Of a stretch of 64,000 nucleotides of DNA, positions 24,717-33,631 are shown piece by piece. The translations under genes were made by a program, and so were the position numbers. The DNA is from Roseivirga sp. 4D4. GTDB lineage: Bacteria > Bacteroidota > Bacteroidia > Cytophagales > Cyclobacteriaceae. Position 1 is the stretch's first letter. Every line of letters starts with the position of its first letter. The notes under the pieces are model-generated. The model had not been told where the DNA came from and ran no database searches. It saw only the letters and a program-made list of their open reading frames with translations. The DNA is taken from the NCBI RefSeq assembly GCF_001747095.1, contig NZ_MDGP01000001.1, positions 541,001-605,000 on the forward strand, in the 5' to 3' direction.

Positions 24717-24748
24717 TTTGAAAATTGGATTGCAATGTTACATATTTG
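24717..24748 (+). promoter_or_regulatory. Promoter of the methylthioadenosine salvage operon
   Basis: TTTG, a 20-bp spacer, then CATATTTG (one mismatch to TAnnTTTG). The expected start of transcription near 24755 supports the ATG at 24770 and rules out the upstream ATG at 24725. Confidence 0.6.
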
Positions 24749-24769
24749 CTGCTAATTAAACAACCTCCA

Positions 24770-25402
24770 ATGGCCTTAGATACCACGAAAATTGATACTA
24801 TAGTTTTTGACCTTGGAGGCGTAATCCTGGACCTCAATACGGAAAGAACTTACCAGGCTTTTGCGGGCCTTGGCGATTTGAGTTTGGATGATGTAAAACA
24901 GCTGGCGCATCAGGACTTTTTTAAACAATATGAGGTGGGTGAGATTGACGATCCTACTTTTAGGGCTCACCTCAGAGAAGAACTTGAATTCAAAGGACCA
25001 GAGGACATCTTGGATGAGGCTTGGAATGCCATGTTGGGTCCAATTGCCAAAAGCAAGTTTGAATTATTGGATCAGCTTGCTGAGGAATTCAGACTCTATT
25101 TAATGAGCAATACGAATGCGATTCATATGAAGAGGATCTTACGCATTGCCGATCATTTTTCCCCACAGAAGGGTTTTTATAACTATTTTGATAAGGTGTT
25201 TCTTTCAAATGAAGTAGGTGAGCGTAAACCCAATGCAGGGTTTTATGAGCATCTCATGGAAGATGCAGCCCTGTCCCCAAGTAAGACTTTGTTTATTGAT
25301 GACTTGGAAGAAAATATAACCACAGCAAAGCGCTTAGGCTGGCAAGGACATCATCTGAAAGCGCATGAATCCATTGAAGAATTGCTGAAGGATAGACCAT
25401 GA
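24770..25402 (+). CDS. HAD-superfamily hydrolase, YihX-like
   Basis: 210 residues. HAD motif I is [10 protein letters not shown] (nucleophile Asp about 14), motif II is SNTNAIH, the Lys lies in [11 protein letters not shown] and motif IV is FIDDLEEN. The DLGG nucleophile loop and helical cap fit the YihX/epoxide-hydrolase-N branch that dephosphorylates sugar phosphates or small phosphoesters. It overlaps mtnA by 4 bp, so it acts with methylthioribose metabolism, though it does not look like the MtnC enolase-phosphatase. Confidence 0.85.
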   Translation: MALDTTKIDTIVFDLGGVILDLNTERTYQAFAGLGDLSLDDVKQLAHQDFFKQYEVGEIDDPTFRAHLREELEFKGPEDILDEAWNAMLGPIAKSKFELLDQLAEEFRLYLMSNTNAIHMKRILRIADHFSPQKGFYNYFDKVFLSNEVGERKPNAGFYEHLMEDAALSPSKTLFIDDLEENITTAKRLGWQGHHLKAHESIEELLKDRP

Positions 25403-26499
25403 GGATTGAAGGGAAACATTATCACACCATCTGGGTGAAGGAAGGGAGCAGAGATACTATCCAAGTGATTGATCAGCGCGTGCTGCCTCATCAGTTTGTA
25501 GTTCACGAGATTCGTAGTGCATCTGAAGCCGCTACGGCCATATCAGATATGATTGTCCGAGGTGCACCTCTGATCGGTGTAACTGCTGCCTATGGTCTGT
25601 ACCTAGCTTGTTTGGCCGATTCATCTGACAAGGCCTTATCTGAAGCAGCATCTTTGTTAAAAGCTTCTAGACCTACTGCTGTAAATTTAGCCTGGGCGGT
25701 TGATTTGGTGATGGATGAACTATTGAGTTTGCCAATCAATGAAAGGGCAGAGGCGGCATTAAAAGCAGCCGAAAAGATCAAGGCAGATGATATTGAAATC
25801 TGTCGTCAGATAGGTAAGCATGGTTTGGAGATTATTAGGGAACTGTATGAGAAAGAGCAGCGCACCATCAATATCTTGACTCACTGCAACGCTGGTTGGC
25901 TGGCCACGGTAGATTGGGGTACCGCCACATCGCCCATATATCAAGCCATGCAAGAGGGGATTCCAGTACATGTTTGGGTAGATGAAACAAGACCAAGAAA
26001 TCAGGGTGCTAATCTTACTGCATTTGAATTATTGCAGGAGGAAATTCCACATAAGCTAATCGTAGATAATACCGGAGGCCATTTGATGCAACATGGTATG
26101 GTGGATATGGTGATTGTAGGGACGGATAGGACCACTGCACATGGAGATGTGGCCAATAAGATAGGTACTTACCTGAAAGCCCTCGCTGCACATGATAATC
26201 AGATTCCTTTTTATGTTGCCCTGCCATCATCAACCATAGATTGGGATCTAAAGGATGGCGTCAAAGAAATTCCAATCGAACAAAGGAGTGGGGAAGAGGT
26301 GACTTCTATTTGGGGTTGGTCCAAAGGGGAGATGACTCAGGTAAAACTAAGCCCTAAAGGAACTCCAGCGGCCAACTACGGTTTTGATGTAACCCCGGCC
26401 CGATTAATCACCGGATTGATCACAGACAGAGGAGTATGCGAAGCCTCCAAAGAAGGTTTGTTGAGACTATACCCTGAGAGATTGAGTACTGATGGATGA
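25399..26499 (+). CDS. mtnA: S-methyl-5-thioribose-1-phosphate isomerase
   Basis: 366 residues. It isomerises methylthioribose-1-phosphate to methylthioribulose-1-phosphate in methionine salvage. Signature segments are [13 protein letters not shown] (about 54-66), [15 protein letters not shown] with the catalytic Cys (about 163), [37 protein letters not shown] with the catalytic Asp (about 241), and a C-terminal [17 protein letters not shown]. It overlaps the HAD gene by 4 bp and the following aldolase gene by 8 bp. Confidence 0.95.
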   Translation: MRIEGKHYHTIWVKEGSRDTIQVIDQRVLPHQFVVHEIRSASEAATAISDMIVRGAPLIGVTAAYGLYLACLADSSDKALSEAASLLKASRPTAVNLAWAVDLVMDELLSLPINERAEAALKAAEKIKADDIEICRQIGKHGLEIIRELYEKEQRTINILTHCNAGWLATVDWGTATSPIYQAMQEGIPVHVWVDETRPRNQGANLTAFELLQEEIPHKLIVDNTGGHLMQHGMVDMVIVGTDRTTAHGDVANKIGTYLKALAAHDNQIPFYVALPSSTIDWDLKDGVKEIPIEQRSGEEVTSIWGWSKGEMTQVKLSPKGTPAANYGFDVTPARLITGLITDRGVCEASKEGLLRLYPERLSTDG

Positions 26500-27079
26500 T
26501 GGCGTAATCAAATTTAGCCTTGAATGGCGGGAGGGAGAGGCTCCCAATTGCGAGGGGCTAGGTGACCTGATCCATTGGCGTGATCGCATGTATGATTTAG
26601 GCCTTATCGGGCATGATCATAAGTATGATGTTGGCTTTGGGAACATCAGTATGCTCTCAAGAAAGGATCAGTTCATTATTTCAGGCACACAAACAGGCCA
26701 TATTCCTAAGCTGGGTCCAGAATACTACACAGAAGTGATTGATTACAACATAGCGGAAAACAGATTGACTTGTATGGGGCCTGTTAAAGCATCCTCAGAA
26801 TCATTAACCCATGCAGCTATCTATGAGGCAAATGCTGAGATAAGGGCAGTGATCCATATTCATCATGATCAGCAATGGGAGTCTTGGCTCAATAAGATCC
26901 CAACGACAGACGAAAATGTACCCTATGGTACTCCAGAAATGGCCTATGAAATTCACCGATTGTTCAATGAAAATCGATCAATGAATGTGCTGGCGATGGC
27001 GGGCCATCAAGGTGGACTTATTGCCTTTGGAAAAAACTTGGAAGAGGCAGCTCGCCCTTTTCTAGAGGTGTTTGCCTAA
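26492..27079 (+). CDS. Class II aldolase/adducin family enzyme (MtnB-type dehydratase or Ald2-type aldolase)
   Basis: 195 residues with the class II aldolase fold. [21 protein letters not shown] carries the phosphate and substrate loop, and [10 protein letters not shown] holds the zinc-binding His pair. In this operon it should act on methylthioribulose-1-phosphate, either dehydrating it (MtnB) or splitting it into DHAP and methylthioacetaldehyde (the DHAP shunt, Ald2). No MtnC or MtnD is nearby, which slightly favours the aldolase. It is translationally coupled to mtnA. Confidence 0.82.
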   Translation: MDDGVIKFSLEWREGEAPNCEGLGDLIHWRDRMYDLGLIGHDHKYDVGFGNISMLSRKDQFIISGTQTGHIPKLGPEYYTEVIDYNIAENRLTCMGPVKASSESLTHAAIYEANAEIRAVIHIHHDQQWESWLNKIPTTDENVPYGTPEMAYEIHRLFNENRSMNVLAMAGHQGGLIAFGKNLEEAARPFLEVFA

Positions 27080-27372
27080 GCTTCCCTGTAGGCCAGAATA
27101 CCTCCAGCCAGGTTGATCACATTACTAAAGCCTTGCGAAGTCAAATATTTCTGAGCCTTGGCCGATCGTGCGCCACTTCTACAATGGACAATGATCTCTT
27201 GGTCTTTCAAGTGCGCTATTTCTGAGATTCTATGAGGTAAATCCCCGAGAGGCAATAGTTGTGCTCCAATATTGTCTTCTTCAAATTCCCATTGTTCGCG
27301 AACGTCAATGATGTTTAGGTCATCATTGTTTGCTTCTCTTTGTTTTAATTCTTGAACTGTAATTTCCTGCAT
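27076..27372 (-). CDS. Single-domain rhodanese-like sulfurtransferase
   Basis: 98 residues, one rhodanese domain with active-site loop HCRSGARS (Cys about 64) and NVIDVREQWEF at the start. Probably a cytoplasmic thiosulfate or persulfide transferase of the GlpE/PspE type, without a signal peptide. It converges on the aldolase gene with a 4-bp overlap of stop codons and abuts the T9SS gene upstream (a single base separates the T9SS stop from its ATG). Confidence 0.9.
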   Translation of the reverse strand: MQEITVQELKQREANNDDLNIIDVREQWEFEEDNIGAQLLPLGDLPHRISEIAHLKDQEIIVHCRSGARSAKAQKYLTSQGFSNVINLAGGILAYREA

Positions 27373-27373
27373 T

Positions 27374-29248
27374 TCAGTTGTTTAGAATAATCCTTTTTGT
27401 GAATACATCTCCTGATTTGGAGAATTTGAGCAAATATATTCCTTTTTTGTTCTTACTCAGATCGATAATTATACCTCCGGTGGCCTCTAGCACCTCAAAC
27501 AAACTCTCATTGCCCCAGTTATCATAAATTTTGAGTGACTCAATCTCTGAATCTGCAATGAAGATTTGGCCATCACTAGGGTTAGGGTAAACGCTAGGAG
27601 CCTCTGCTCGTGCCTGATTAATTGGGACAAAATTGGCCGCTACTTCCTTGTCAAAACGAGGTCGCATCATGAGGCTACCCGTCACAAACTCATTAGGTCT
27701 CCATTCGCCACTGACATTGAAGAAGAGCTTGTCCCCGGTGTCGTTGTTTTTGTCTAGGCCTACGGCCAAAAACTCATTAGTGGCTTGCTGAAAACCGATA
27801 TAGAAAGTGTCCTGAACAAAAACCGGGGTGTCTAATTCGTAAGCCCTGAGATCGCCAATACTTGCAGGTCGGATTACGCTATATGAGTCTTGGAATAAGA
27901 CTGACTCAGGTTCATTATCCAATTCACTCCAAACCAAGAGCTCTATGGGTTCACCTGCTTGTTGTGTAAATGGGAAATTGATATCGATATGAGTCAAGAG
28001 CGCCCTTTGCTCAGCAAAGAATGCGTAGGCAATTTGACCGCCTCGCTGGTTAATGCCAGCCGCGAAATCGGGATCGCCATCATCATAAGCCAGATAGTCA
28101 TCAATGACGGTTGTAACCCTAACGGAGTCATTCAAGCGATAGTCAACTGACTGGTTGAATGTTGTGTCAATCCCTGGGTTAATGGCTTCAATTAAGAAGT
28201 TATCCCCCGACCTAATGAAGTAACTTGTCTCTAAAAGAAGTGAATCTGCATTCGCATCTAGTAGGTTGGCATTTAGCACAGGTGAAGTAAATATCCTTCG
28301 CTCAAAAGCATCAGGAATAGGGTTTGCAATGGTTTCGTTATTAAGAATCTCAATTTGCGTATCTCCTGAGGTTTCCCTTACAACCGTGCTGAACTGAATA
28401 GGCTGAAAAAACTCATTCAAGTTGAAAAACTCAGCGCTGGTTTCGACCAAATATCGTCCTGGGTTGGCAAAGAACTGTTCAGTGGGCATGGCGGAATATG
28501 GAGCCGTAAGGAATGACGGTTTTCGAGTCAGCGCTCTATCGGGATAGGCAATATCATTCGCATGCCTTGAGTCGTTCAGGTATACATAATCGACCAGCCA
28601 TGTGTCAAAAGCCCCGGCCAATCTTGAAAAAGACTGGAAACGGAATTGAAAACTATCGAAGAAGTAATTCGATGTTACCTGAACCAGTTGTTGTGTGAAA
28701 TCAATGGACTCATTTTCTGTACCACCGACTTGGGACCACACGTTTTGCCATTGACCCGTAGGATCTTTGAATTGTAGTACCAAAGAGTCTTCTGAATCGG
28801 GTATTTCTCCGTTACCATTAAGCTGCCAGAAGAAACTCAAATAAACAGAGTCAACTTGATCGGGACCTAAAAGGGACAAATCTATCAATTGAGAAACAAG
28901 GCTATCGGTAGCACCATTGATCAGGCTATTCGCATCATAAGGTGCACCATTTACATCAACTCCATCGAATACAGCGACATTAAGCGTAGGAGCGTTTCGA
29001 CCTAAACCATTACTGATTCTGACGTTATCAGAGTTAGACCATCGCTCAACAGAGGGAATTATGCTGCTAGTCGAGAAGTCATCCCAAAAAGGTATGTTGA
29101 CGGTTGCAAGAACTTGATTGGACTGATTGCTTGAAAACCTTGGCGAATTACTCGACTTAATTTTATTAGGCAAAGGTCTTTCCACGATTTGGCCTATCGC
29201 AGAAAGGCTAACAAAGAAGAGTGATAATATGATCGCCTTGAGCTTCAA
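27374..29248 (-). CDS. Secreted T9SS-sorted protein
   Basis: About 624 residues. A signal peptide (KLKAIILSLFFVSLSAIGQ) precedes a long beta-rich exported region with jelly-roll-like segments (for example FDTWLVDYVYLNDS and VYLSFFWQL), then a type A T9SS sorting domain (VYPNPSDGQIFI to the end). The longer ATG start at 29320 lies within the PASTA gene and would add a basic tail before the signal peptide. A TTG at 29248, immediately after the PASTA stop codon, gives a normal signal peptide and is preferred. No enzymatic motif was recognised. Confidence 0.82.
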   Translation of the reverse strand: MKLKAIILSLFFVSLSAIGQIVERPLPNKIKSSNSPRFSSNQSNQVLATVNIPFWDDFSTSSIIPSVERWSNSDNVRISNGLGRNAPTLNVAVFDGVDVNGAPYDANSLINGATDSLVSQLIDLSLLGPDQVDSVYLSFFWQLNGNGEIPDSEDSLVLQFKDPTGQWQNVWSQVGGTENESIDFTQQLVQVTSNYFFDSFQFRFQSFSRLAGAFDTWLVDYVYLNDSRHANDIAYPDRALTRKPSFLTAPYSAMPTEQFFANPGRYLVETSAEFFNLNEFFQPIQFSTVVRETSGDTQIEILNNETIANPIPDAFERRIFTSPVLNANLLDANADSLLLETSYFIRSGDNFLIEAINPGIDTTFNQSVDYRLNDSVRVTTVIDDYLAYDDGDPDFAAGINQRGGQIAYAFFAEQRALLTHIDINFPFTQQAGEPIELLVWSELDNEPESVLFQDSYSVIRPASIGDLRAYELDTPVFVQDTFYIGFQQATNEFLAVGLDKNNDTGDKLFFNVSGEWRPNEFVTGSLMMRPRFDKEVAANFVPINQARAEAPSVYPNPSDGQIFIADSEIESLKIYDNWGNESLFEVLEATGGIIIDLSKNKKGIYLLKFSKSGDVFTKRIILNN

Positions 29249-29249
29249 A

Positions 29250-30050
29250 TTAATTGCCGCTGTCCTCTTTTCCTTCTTCCTCTTCTTCAGGCGGCTCATC
29301 TCCATTGATCCAAAGTTCAATGATGCGGTTCTTTCTAACCACAGTGCCTAAAGGAGGTAGCTGTTTGTAGATGGTATTTAGTGGTACGGTATCGTTTTTA
29401 ATGTAGTTAACGATGTCCAAGCGTAATTCTGCTGCCTCAATCTGAAATTTTGCCTCTTCCAGTGTCTTTCCTAGAAAATCGGGAATAGGGAAAGTTTCGA
29501 CTCCAATACCATTCCCGATGACAAGATCAACGACAGACCCTTTGAAAAGCATCGTGCCAGGCTCAATTTCTTCACCTTCTAATTCCTGTTTGATTACCGC
29601 ATTTTCACGCAGATCGGGTACATAAGTGATCTCACCTCGTTTGAGTCCATTGCTGGTCAAAATATCCTCAGCATTCAACAAGTCCGTATTGATCAGGTTA
29701 GGCATTCTTACCTGGGGAGGGACATTGGCATTCAGTGTCAAGTAGATTTTTCGATCTTCCTTCACCTTTGCACCACCTTTTGGGTTCTGACTTAGAATAA
29801 CTTCTGGGTCAAAGTTTTCCGAATAGCCAGAGTCAACTTCTACCTCATATCGAAGATTTCTATTCGTCAGAAACTCATCGATACTTTCAAAAGGAGTACC
29901 CACAAGATCTGGTACTGTGATAGTTTCATTGTGGTTTGTACTGGCTGGAAGGTATATGTAAAAAAAGAATAGTACTAAGACCACCGAAATACCTACCATG
30001 ATACCAATGTTCTTCAAGAAACGAATAATGGTAAAAGGCTTATTGCTCAT
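29250..30050 (-). CDS. Membrane-anchored PASTA-domain protein
   Basis: 266 residues. One N-terminal transmembrane helix (about 10-30) is followed by three PASTA domains (about 42-112, 113-182 and 186-255) and an acidic tail of Glu residues. There is no kinase domain, unlike Ser/Thr PASTA kinases. PASTA modules bind peptidoglycan or muropeptides, so a cell-wall sensing or division role is plausible. Its stop codon is 2 bp before the probable TTG start of the T9SS gene. Confidence 0.88.
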   Translation of the reverse strand: MSNKPFTIIRFLKNIGIMVGISVVLVLFFFYIYLPASTNHNETITVPDLVGTPFESIDEFLTNRNLRYEVEVDSGYSENFDPEVILSQNPKGGAKVKEDRKIYLTLNANVPPQVRMPNLINTDLLNAEDILTSNGLKRGEITYVPDLRENAVIKQELEGEEIEPGTMLFKGSVVDLVIGNGIGVETFPIPDFLGKTLEEAKFQIEAAELRLDIVNYIKNDTVPLNTIYKQLPPLGTVVRKNRIIELWINGDEPPEEEEEGKEDSGN

Positions 30051-30161
30051 CTTCAGTAAAAGTAACGTCCGCAGGCGTTGTTCATTTTATGCGGTACGAG
30101 AAGTTATTGGCAAAGATAGTTATTAAGTAAAACTGACAAATTATCGGCAGAATGAGACAAT

Positions 30162-30188
30162 AAAAAAGGCCTCGATTTCTCAAGGCCT
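30162..30188 (-). terminator. Intrinsic terminator after nifU-like gene
   Basis: AGGCCTTG / CGAGGCCT (8 bp, one wobble) with loop AGAAAT, then five to six T residues on the minus strand. Confidence 0.8.
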
Positions 30189-30196
30189 AGAATGTT

Positions 30197-30433
30197 TTAA
30201 ACTTCGGCAACGTTGATCGCTTCAACGCCCTTTATTTCTGGAACGTCTCGCTTCAGAGCTTCTTCTACACCTGCCTTCATGGTCATGGGTGACATAGGGC
30301 AAGTTCCACATGCTCCTTCCAATTCTAGTTTCACGATTAAATCATCGGTAATCTCCAATACCTTTACGTTGCCACCATCGGCAATCAGAAATGGCCTAAT
30401 TTTTTCTAAGGCTGCCTCAACTCTATCCAACAT
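30197..30433 (-). CDS. NifU C-terminal-like Fe-S scaffold protein
   Basis: 78 residues, a single NifU-like domain with the CGTCPMS cluster-binding CxxC (about 41-44) in the usual GACGTCPMSPMTM context. It is an Fe-S cluster scaffold or carrier. It is 4 bp downstream of the Mrp/ApbC gene, an Fe-S carrier ATPase, so the two act together. Confidence 0.93.
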   Translation of the reverse strand: MLDRVEAALEKIRPFLIADGGNVKVLEITDDLIVKLELEGACGTCPMSPMTMKAGVEEALKRDVPEIKGVEAINVAEV

Positions 30434-30437
30434 ATCA

Positions 30438-31532
30438 TTAAACTTTTAATTCAACCTTTTTCGTTTCTGCCTTTTGAGCATTTCGAATGGCTACTTGTTG
30501 CGCCACAGTTTCGGCAATACCTACAAAGGCATCTGCCGTTTTACCTTCTTGCATAATGGCAGGATATCCGATATCGCCACCTTCTCTAATGCCTTGAACC
30601 AGAGGGATTTCACCTAGGAAAGGAACCTCATGTTTCTCAGCAAGTTTCTTTCCTCCGTCTCTACCAAAGATATAGTATTTGTTATCAGGTAGTTCTTCAG
30701 GTGTAAAGTAAGCCATATTTTCTATGACCCCAAGCACAGGAACGTTGATCTGAGGTTGTAGGAACATATTCAGCCCTTTTTGAGCATCAGCAAGGGCTAC
30801 TTTTTGAGGAGTGGTAACGAGTACTGCACCGGTCACAGGTACGGTTTGTACCATAGTCAGGTGAATATCACTAGTGCCTGGAGGCAGATCGATCAATAAA
30901 TAGTCAAGTTCTCCCCATTCGGTATCCCCAATAAATTGTTTCAATGCACTACTGGCCATTGGGCCCCTCCAAACCACAGCATTTTCGGCAGGGGTGAGGA
31001 AACCAATAGAAATCAGTTTTACTCCATATTGCTCGATAGGAATGATCAGGTTTTTCTCGCCTTCCTTTCTAATGCCCGGTTGCTCATGCTCACAATTGAA
31101 CATGGTAGGCATAGAAGGTCCGAAGATATCGGCATCGATGATCCCGACTTTTGCACCTTGACGCGCCAATGCCACTGCCAGGTTAGCCGTTACGGTTGAC
31201 TTGCCGACTCCACCTTTTCCGGAGGCTACTGCAATAATGTTTTTAACCCCTGGTAGCAAGGGCGTATTATCACGTGTAGTAGTTACGTCTGAGGTCATTT
31301 CTATTTCTACCTCAACGTCAGGGCTTATATGCTCACTAATGGCATCAAGACAGTTATTCTTGATGACTTCCTTTAGTGGACAGGCGGGTGTTGTCAATAC
31401 CACAGTAAATGACAGCTTGTTGCCATCAACCACTACATCACGAATCATATTCAGTGTTACCAGATCCTTTTTTATGTCCGGATCATCTACATGGCGTAGG
31501 GCATTTAAAACACTCTCCTTAGTCAACTCCAT
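30438..31532 (-). CDS. Mrp/ApbC-family Fe-S cluster carrier ATPase
   Basis: 364 residues. An N-terminal MIP18/DUF59 domain (about 1-85) precedes a P-loop ATPase with GKGGVGKSTVTANLA (about 105-119), DADIFGPSMP and DLPPGTSD. It is a Fe-S cluster carrier or loading factor. Odd: the C-terminal CxxC that binds the cluster in E. coli Mrp is not visible. At that place the sequence reads NMAYFTPEELPDNKYYIFG with no cysteine. ATG 31532 is preferred over an upstream in-frame ATG at 31580. Confidence 0.92.
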   Translation of the reverse strand: MELTKESVLNALRHVDDPDIKKDLVTLNMIRDVVVDGNKLSFTVVLTTPACPLKEVIKNNCLDAISEHISPDVEVEIEMTSDVTTTRDNTPLLPGVKNIIAVASGKGGVGKSTVTANLAVALARQGAKVGIIDADIFGPSMPTMFNCEHEQPGIRKEGEKNLIIPIEQYGVKLISIGFLTPAENAVVWRGPMASSALKQFIGDTEWGELDYLLIDLPPGTSDIHLTMVQTVPVTGAVLVTTPQKVALADAQKGLNMFLQPQINVPVLGVIENMAYFTPEELPDNKYYIFGRDGGKKLAEKHEVPFLGEIPLVQGIREGGDIGYPAIMQEGKTADAFVGIAETVAQQVAIRNAQKAETKKVELKV

Positions 31533-31643
31533 TGCTTTCAATTTCAGATGCAAATAAAATGCATTCGATTTACTTTTCATTAACAGCTGTGTAAGATATT
31601 AGTTCAAGAAAAGTGTTTCCAATCGCTATATTTGAAATCCGAA

Positions 31644-33581
31644 ATGGCAATCAGTGACGCTACCATCCAAGACATCAAGAATCGCATCGATATAGTCGAT
31701 GTTATTGGTGATTTTGTCACCCTCAAAAAAGTGGGAGGTAACTATCGCGCATTGAGCCCATTCACAAACGAAAAGACACCTTCTTTTTACGTTTCGCCCT
31801 CCAAAGAGATCTATAAATGCTTCTCCTCAGGAAAAGGAGGTGATGCCATATCCTTTGTCATGGAAGTGGAGGGTATCAGCTATATAGAGGCCCTAAAATA
31901 CTTGGCGGGGAAGTACGGCATTGAAATTCAGGAAGAGGCACTTACCGATGAACAAATTGAAGCTCAGAATGAGAGAGAAAGCCTCTTTATCGTGCTCAAC
32001 TTTGCCAGTGAGTATTTTCAAGACCTCCTTCATAAGAGTGACGAAGGGAAATCGATCGGTCTGAGCTATTTTAAAGAGCGAGGCTTCACCGAAGCGATAA
32101 TTAAGAAATTTGACCTAGGCTATTCACTGGATGTTTGGGATGGCTTGCTGAAAGCGGCTAAAGAACGAGGCCATACGGAAGCAATGCTTGAGAAAGCCGG
32201 GTTAATACTGACTTCAGAAAAAGAGCAAAAGAAATACGATCGCTTTAGAGGGAGAGTGATTTTCCCTATTCATAATGTCGCAGGAAAAGTCATTGCATTT
32301 GGAGCGAGAACACTCCGAAAGGATAAGAAAACGCCTAAATACCTTAACTCACCGGAAACGGAGGTTTACCACAAGAGTAATATCGTTTATGGTATTCACC
32401 AGGCCAGACAGGCGATCCGCAATGCCGATGAATGTTTCTTGGTAGAGGGCTATACGGATGTAATCTCCCTTCACCAGTCAGGTGTCGAAAATGTGGTTTC
32501 TTCCAGTGGGACTTCTTTAACCAAGGAACAGATCACCTTAATCAGTCGCTATACCAAAAAGATTACGGTGCTCTATGACGGTGATAGTGCTGGGATTAAG
32601 GCATCCTTCCGAGGGATCGATATGATCTTAGAGAATGACCTCGATGTTAAAGCAGTAGTTTTCCCGGAAGGCGAAGATCCCGATAGTTTTTCCAGAAGCA
32701 TGAGTTCTGAGGCGTTTCGCCAGTATCTGGAAGACAATGCTCAGGATTTCATCACCTTCAAAACGAACGTCCTTACGGATGGGGGAAAGCAAATTGATCC
32801 TGTTAAAAAAGTAGAAGTCATCCGTGACGTAATTGAGAGCATTTCTCTCATTCCCGATGGTATTAAGCGATCGGTATACATCCGAAGTTGTGCCGATCAA
32901 CTCGAGATCGAAGAACAGGTCCTCATCAGCGAGTTGAATAAGATTCTTATTCAAAAGCAAAGAAAGGAAAGACAAAGCCGTGACAGAGCAGAAGCTCAGG
33001 CTGTAGATCTACTGCCAGAACCGGAAGTAGCCAGTCCAAAACAGGCAATAAAGCTTACCTCATATCACGTAGAAAGGGAGTGCCTTAGGTTACTCGTTAA
33101 CTATGGTAATGAGCCTTACGATGAAGAAATGAGCGTGGCAGAGTTTGTCTTACACGAGACGGAATCTGTGAATTTTGAGGATAAGATGATTGAGAAGACC
33201 TTCATCCATGCAGCCAACCTGGTGAGTGAAGGAAAGAAAATAGAACCTGACCAGTTTATTGGGCCACAAGATCCGGCTATGAGTCAATTGGTTATCGATT
33301 TGCTAGAGATGAAGTACTTTGTCAGTGAAGGCTGGCAGGAAAAGCACCGCATCACGATAATCCACGAATCTGAGGACCTGGCGGAAGCCTCCTATAAAAT
33401 TGTACTTCGCCTAAAGTGGAAAAAGTTGAATTCGCTAATTCAACAGAATGATGATGCACTCAAAAAGGCTCAGGATACCGAGAACATTGCCGAACAGGAC
33501 GAGTTACTCAAGATGAAGATGCATTTGAAAGCCATGTTCGATGAGGTAAGTACCGAACTCGGTGTGGTAATATCAAGGTAG
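31644..33581 (+). CDS. dnaG: DNA primase with degenerate zinc-binding domain
   Basis: 645 residues. N-terminal zinc-ribbon-like domain (about 5-95), RNA polymerase core and Toprim domain (VEGYTDVISLHQ, YDGDSAGIKA), then a DnaB-interacting C-terminal region. It primes replication. In the zinc domain the canonical C-H-C-C ligands are S38, T41, C59 and S62, so only one of four remains. Such loss seems common among Bacteroidota primases (from memory). ATG 31644 is chosen because TTG 31632 falls inside a TATATTTG -7 element (31627-31634). Confidence 0.95.
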   Translation: MAISDATIQDIKNRIDIVDVIGDFVTLKKVGGNYRALSPFTNEKTPSFYVSPSKEIYKCFSSGKGGDAISFVMEVEGISYIEALKYLAGKYGIEIQEEALTDEQIEAQNERESLFIVLNFASEYFQDLLHKSDEGKSIGLSYFKERGFTEAIIKKFDLGYSLDVWDGLLKAAKERGHTEAMLEKAGLILTSEKEQKKYDRFRGRVIFPIHNVAGKVIAFGARTLRKDKKTPKYLNSPETEVYHKSNIVYGIHQARQAIRNADECFLVEGYTDVISLHQSGVENVVSSSGTSLTKEQITLISRYTKKITVLYDGDSAGIKASFRGIDMILENDLDVKAVVFPEGEDPDSFSRSMSSEAFRQYLEDNAQDFITFKTNVLTDGGKQIDPVKKVEVIRDVIESISLIPDGIKRSVYIRSCADQLEIEEQVLISELNKILIQKQRKERQSRDRAEAQAVDLLPEPEVASPKQAIKLTSYHVERECLRLLVNYGNEPYDEEMSVAEFVLHETESVNFEDKMIEKTFIHAANLVSEGKKIEPDQFIGPQDPAMSQLVIDLLEMKYFVSEGWQEKHRITIIHESEDLAEASYKIVLRLKWKKLNSLIQQNDDALKKAQDTENIAEQDELLKMKMHLKAMFDEVSTELGVVISR

Positions 33582-33582
33582 T

Positions 33583-33612
33583 TTTGAAGCGATTATATAC
33601 TTATTACCTTTG
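33583..33612 (+). promoter_or_regulatory. Promoter of ribBA
   Basis: TTTG, an 18-bp spacer, then a perfect TACCTTTG, starting right at the dnaG stop and about 20 bp before the ribBA ATG. Confidence 0.6.
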
Positions 33613-33631
33613 CATCGCTTAAATCAGAGGA

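Noticed and set aside
24770..25402. MtnC enolase-phosphatase
   Set aside because: It is next to mtnA and a HAD, but motif I is DLGG as in YihX-type phosphatases, not the MtnC pattern.
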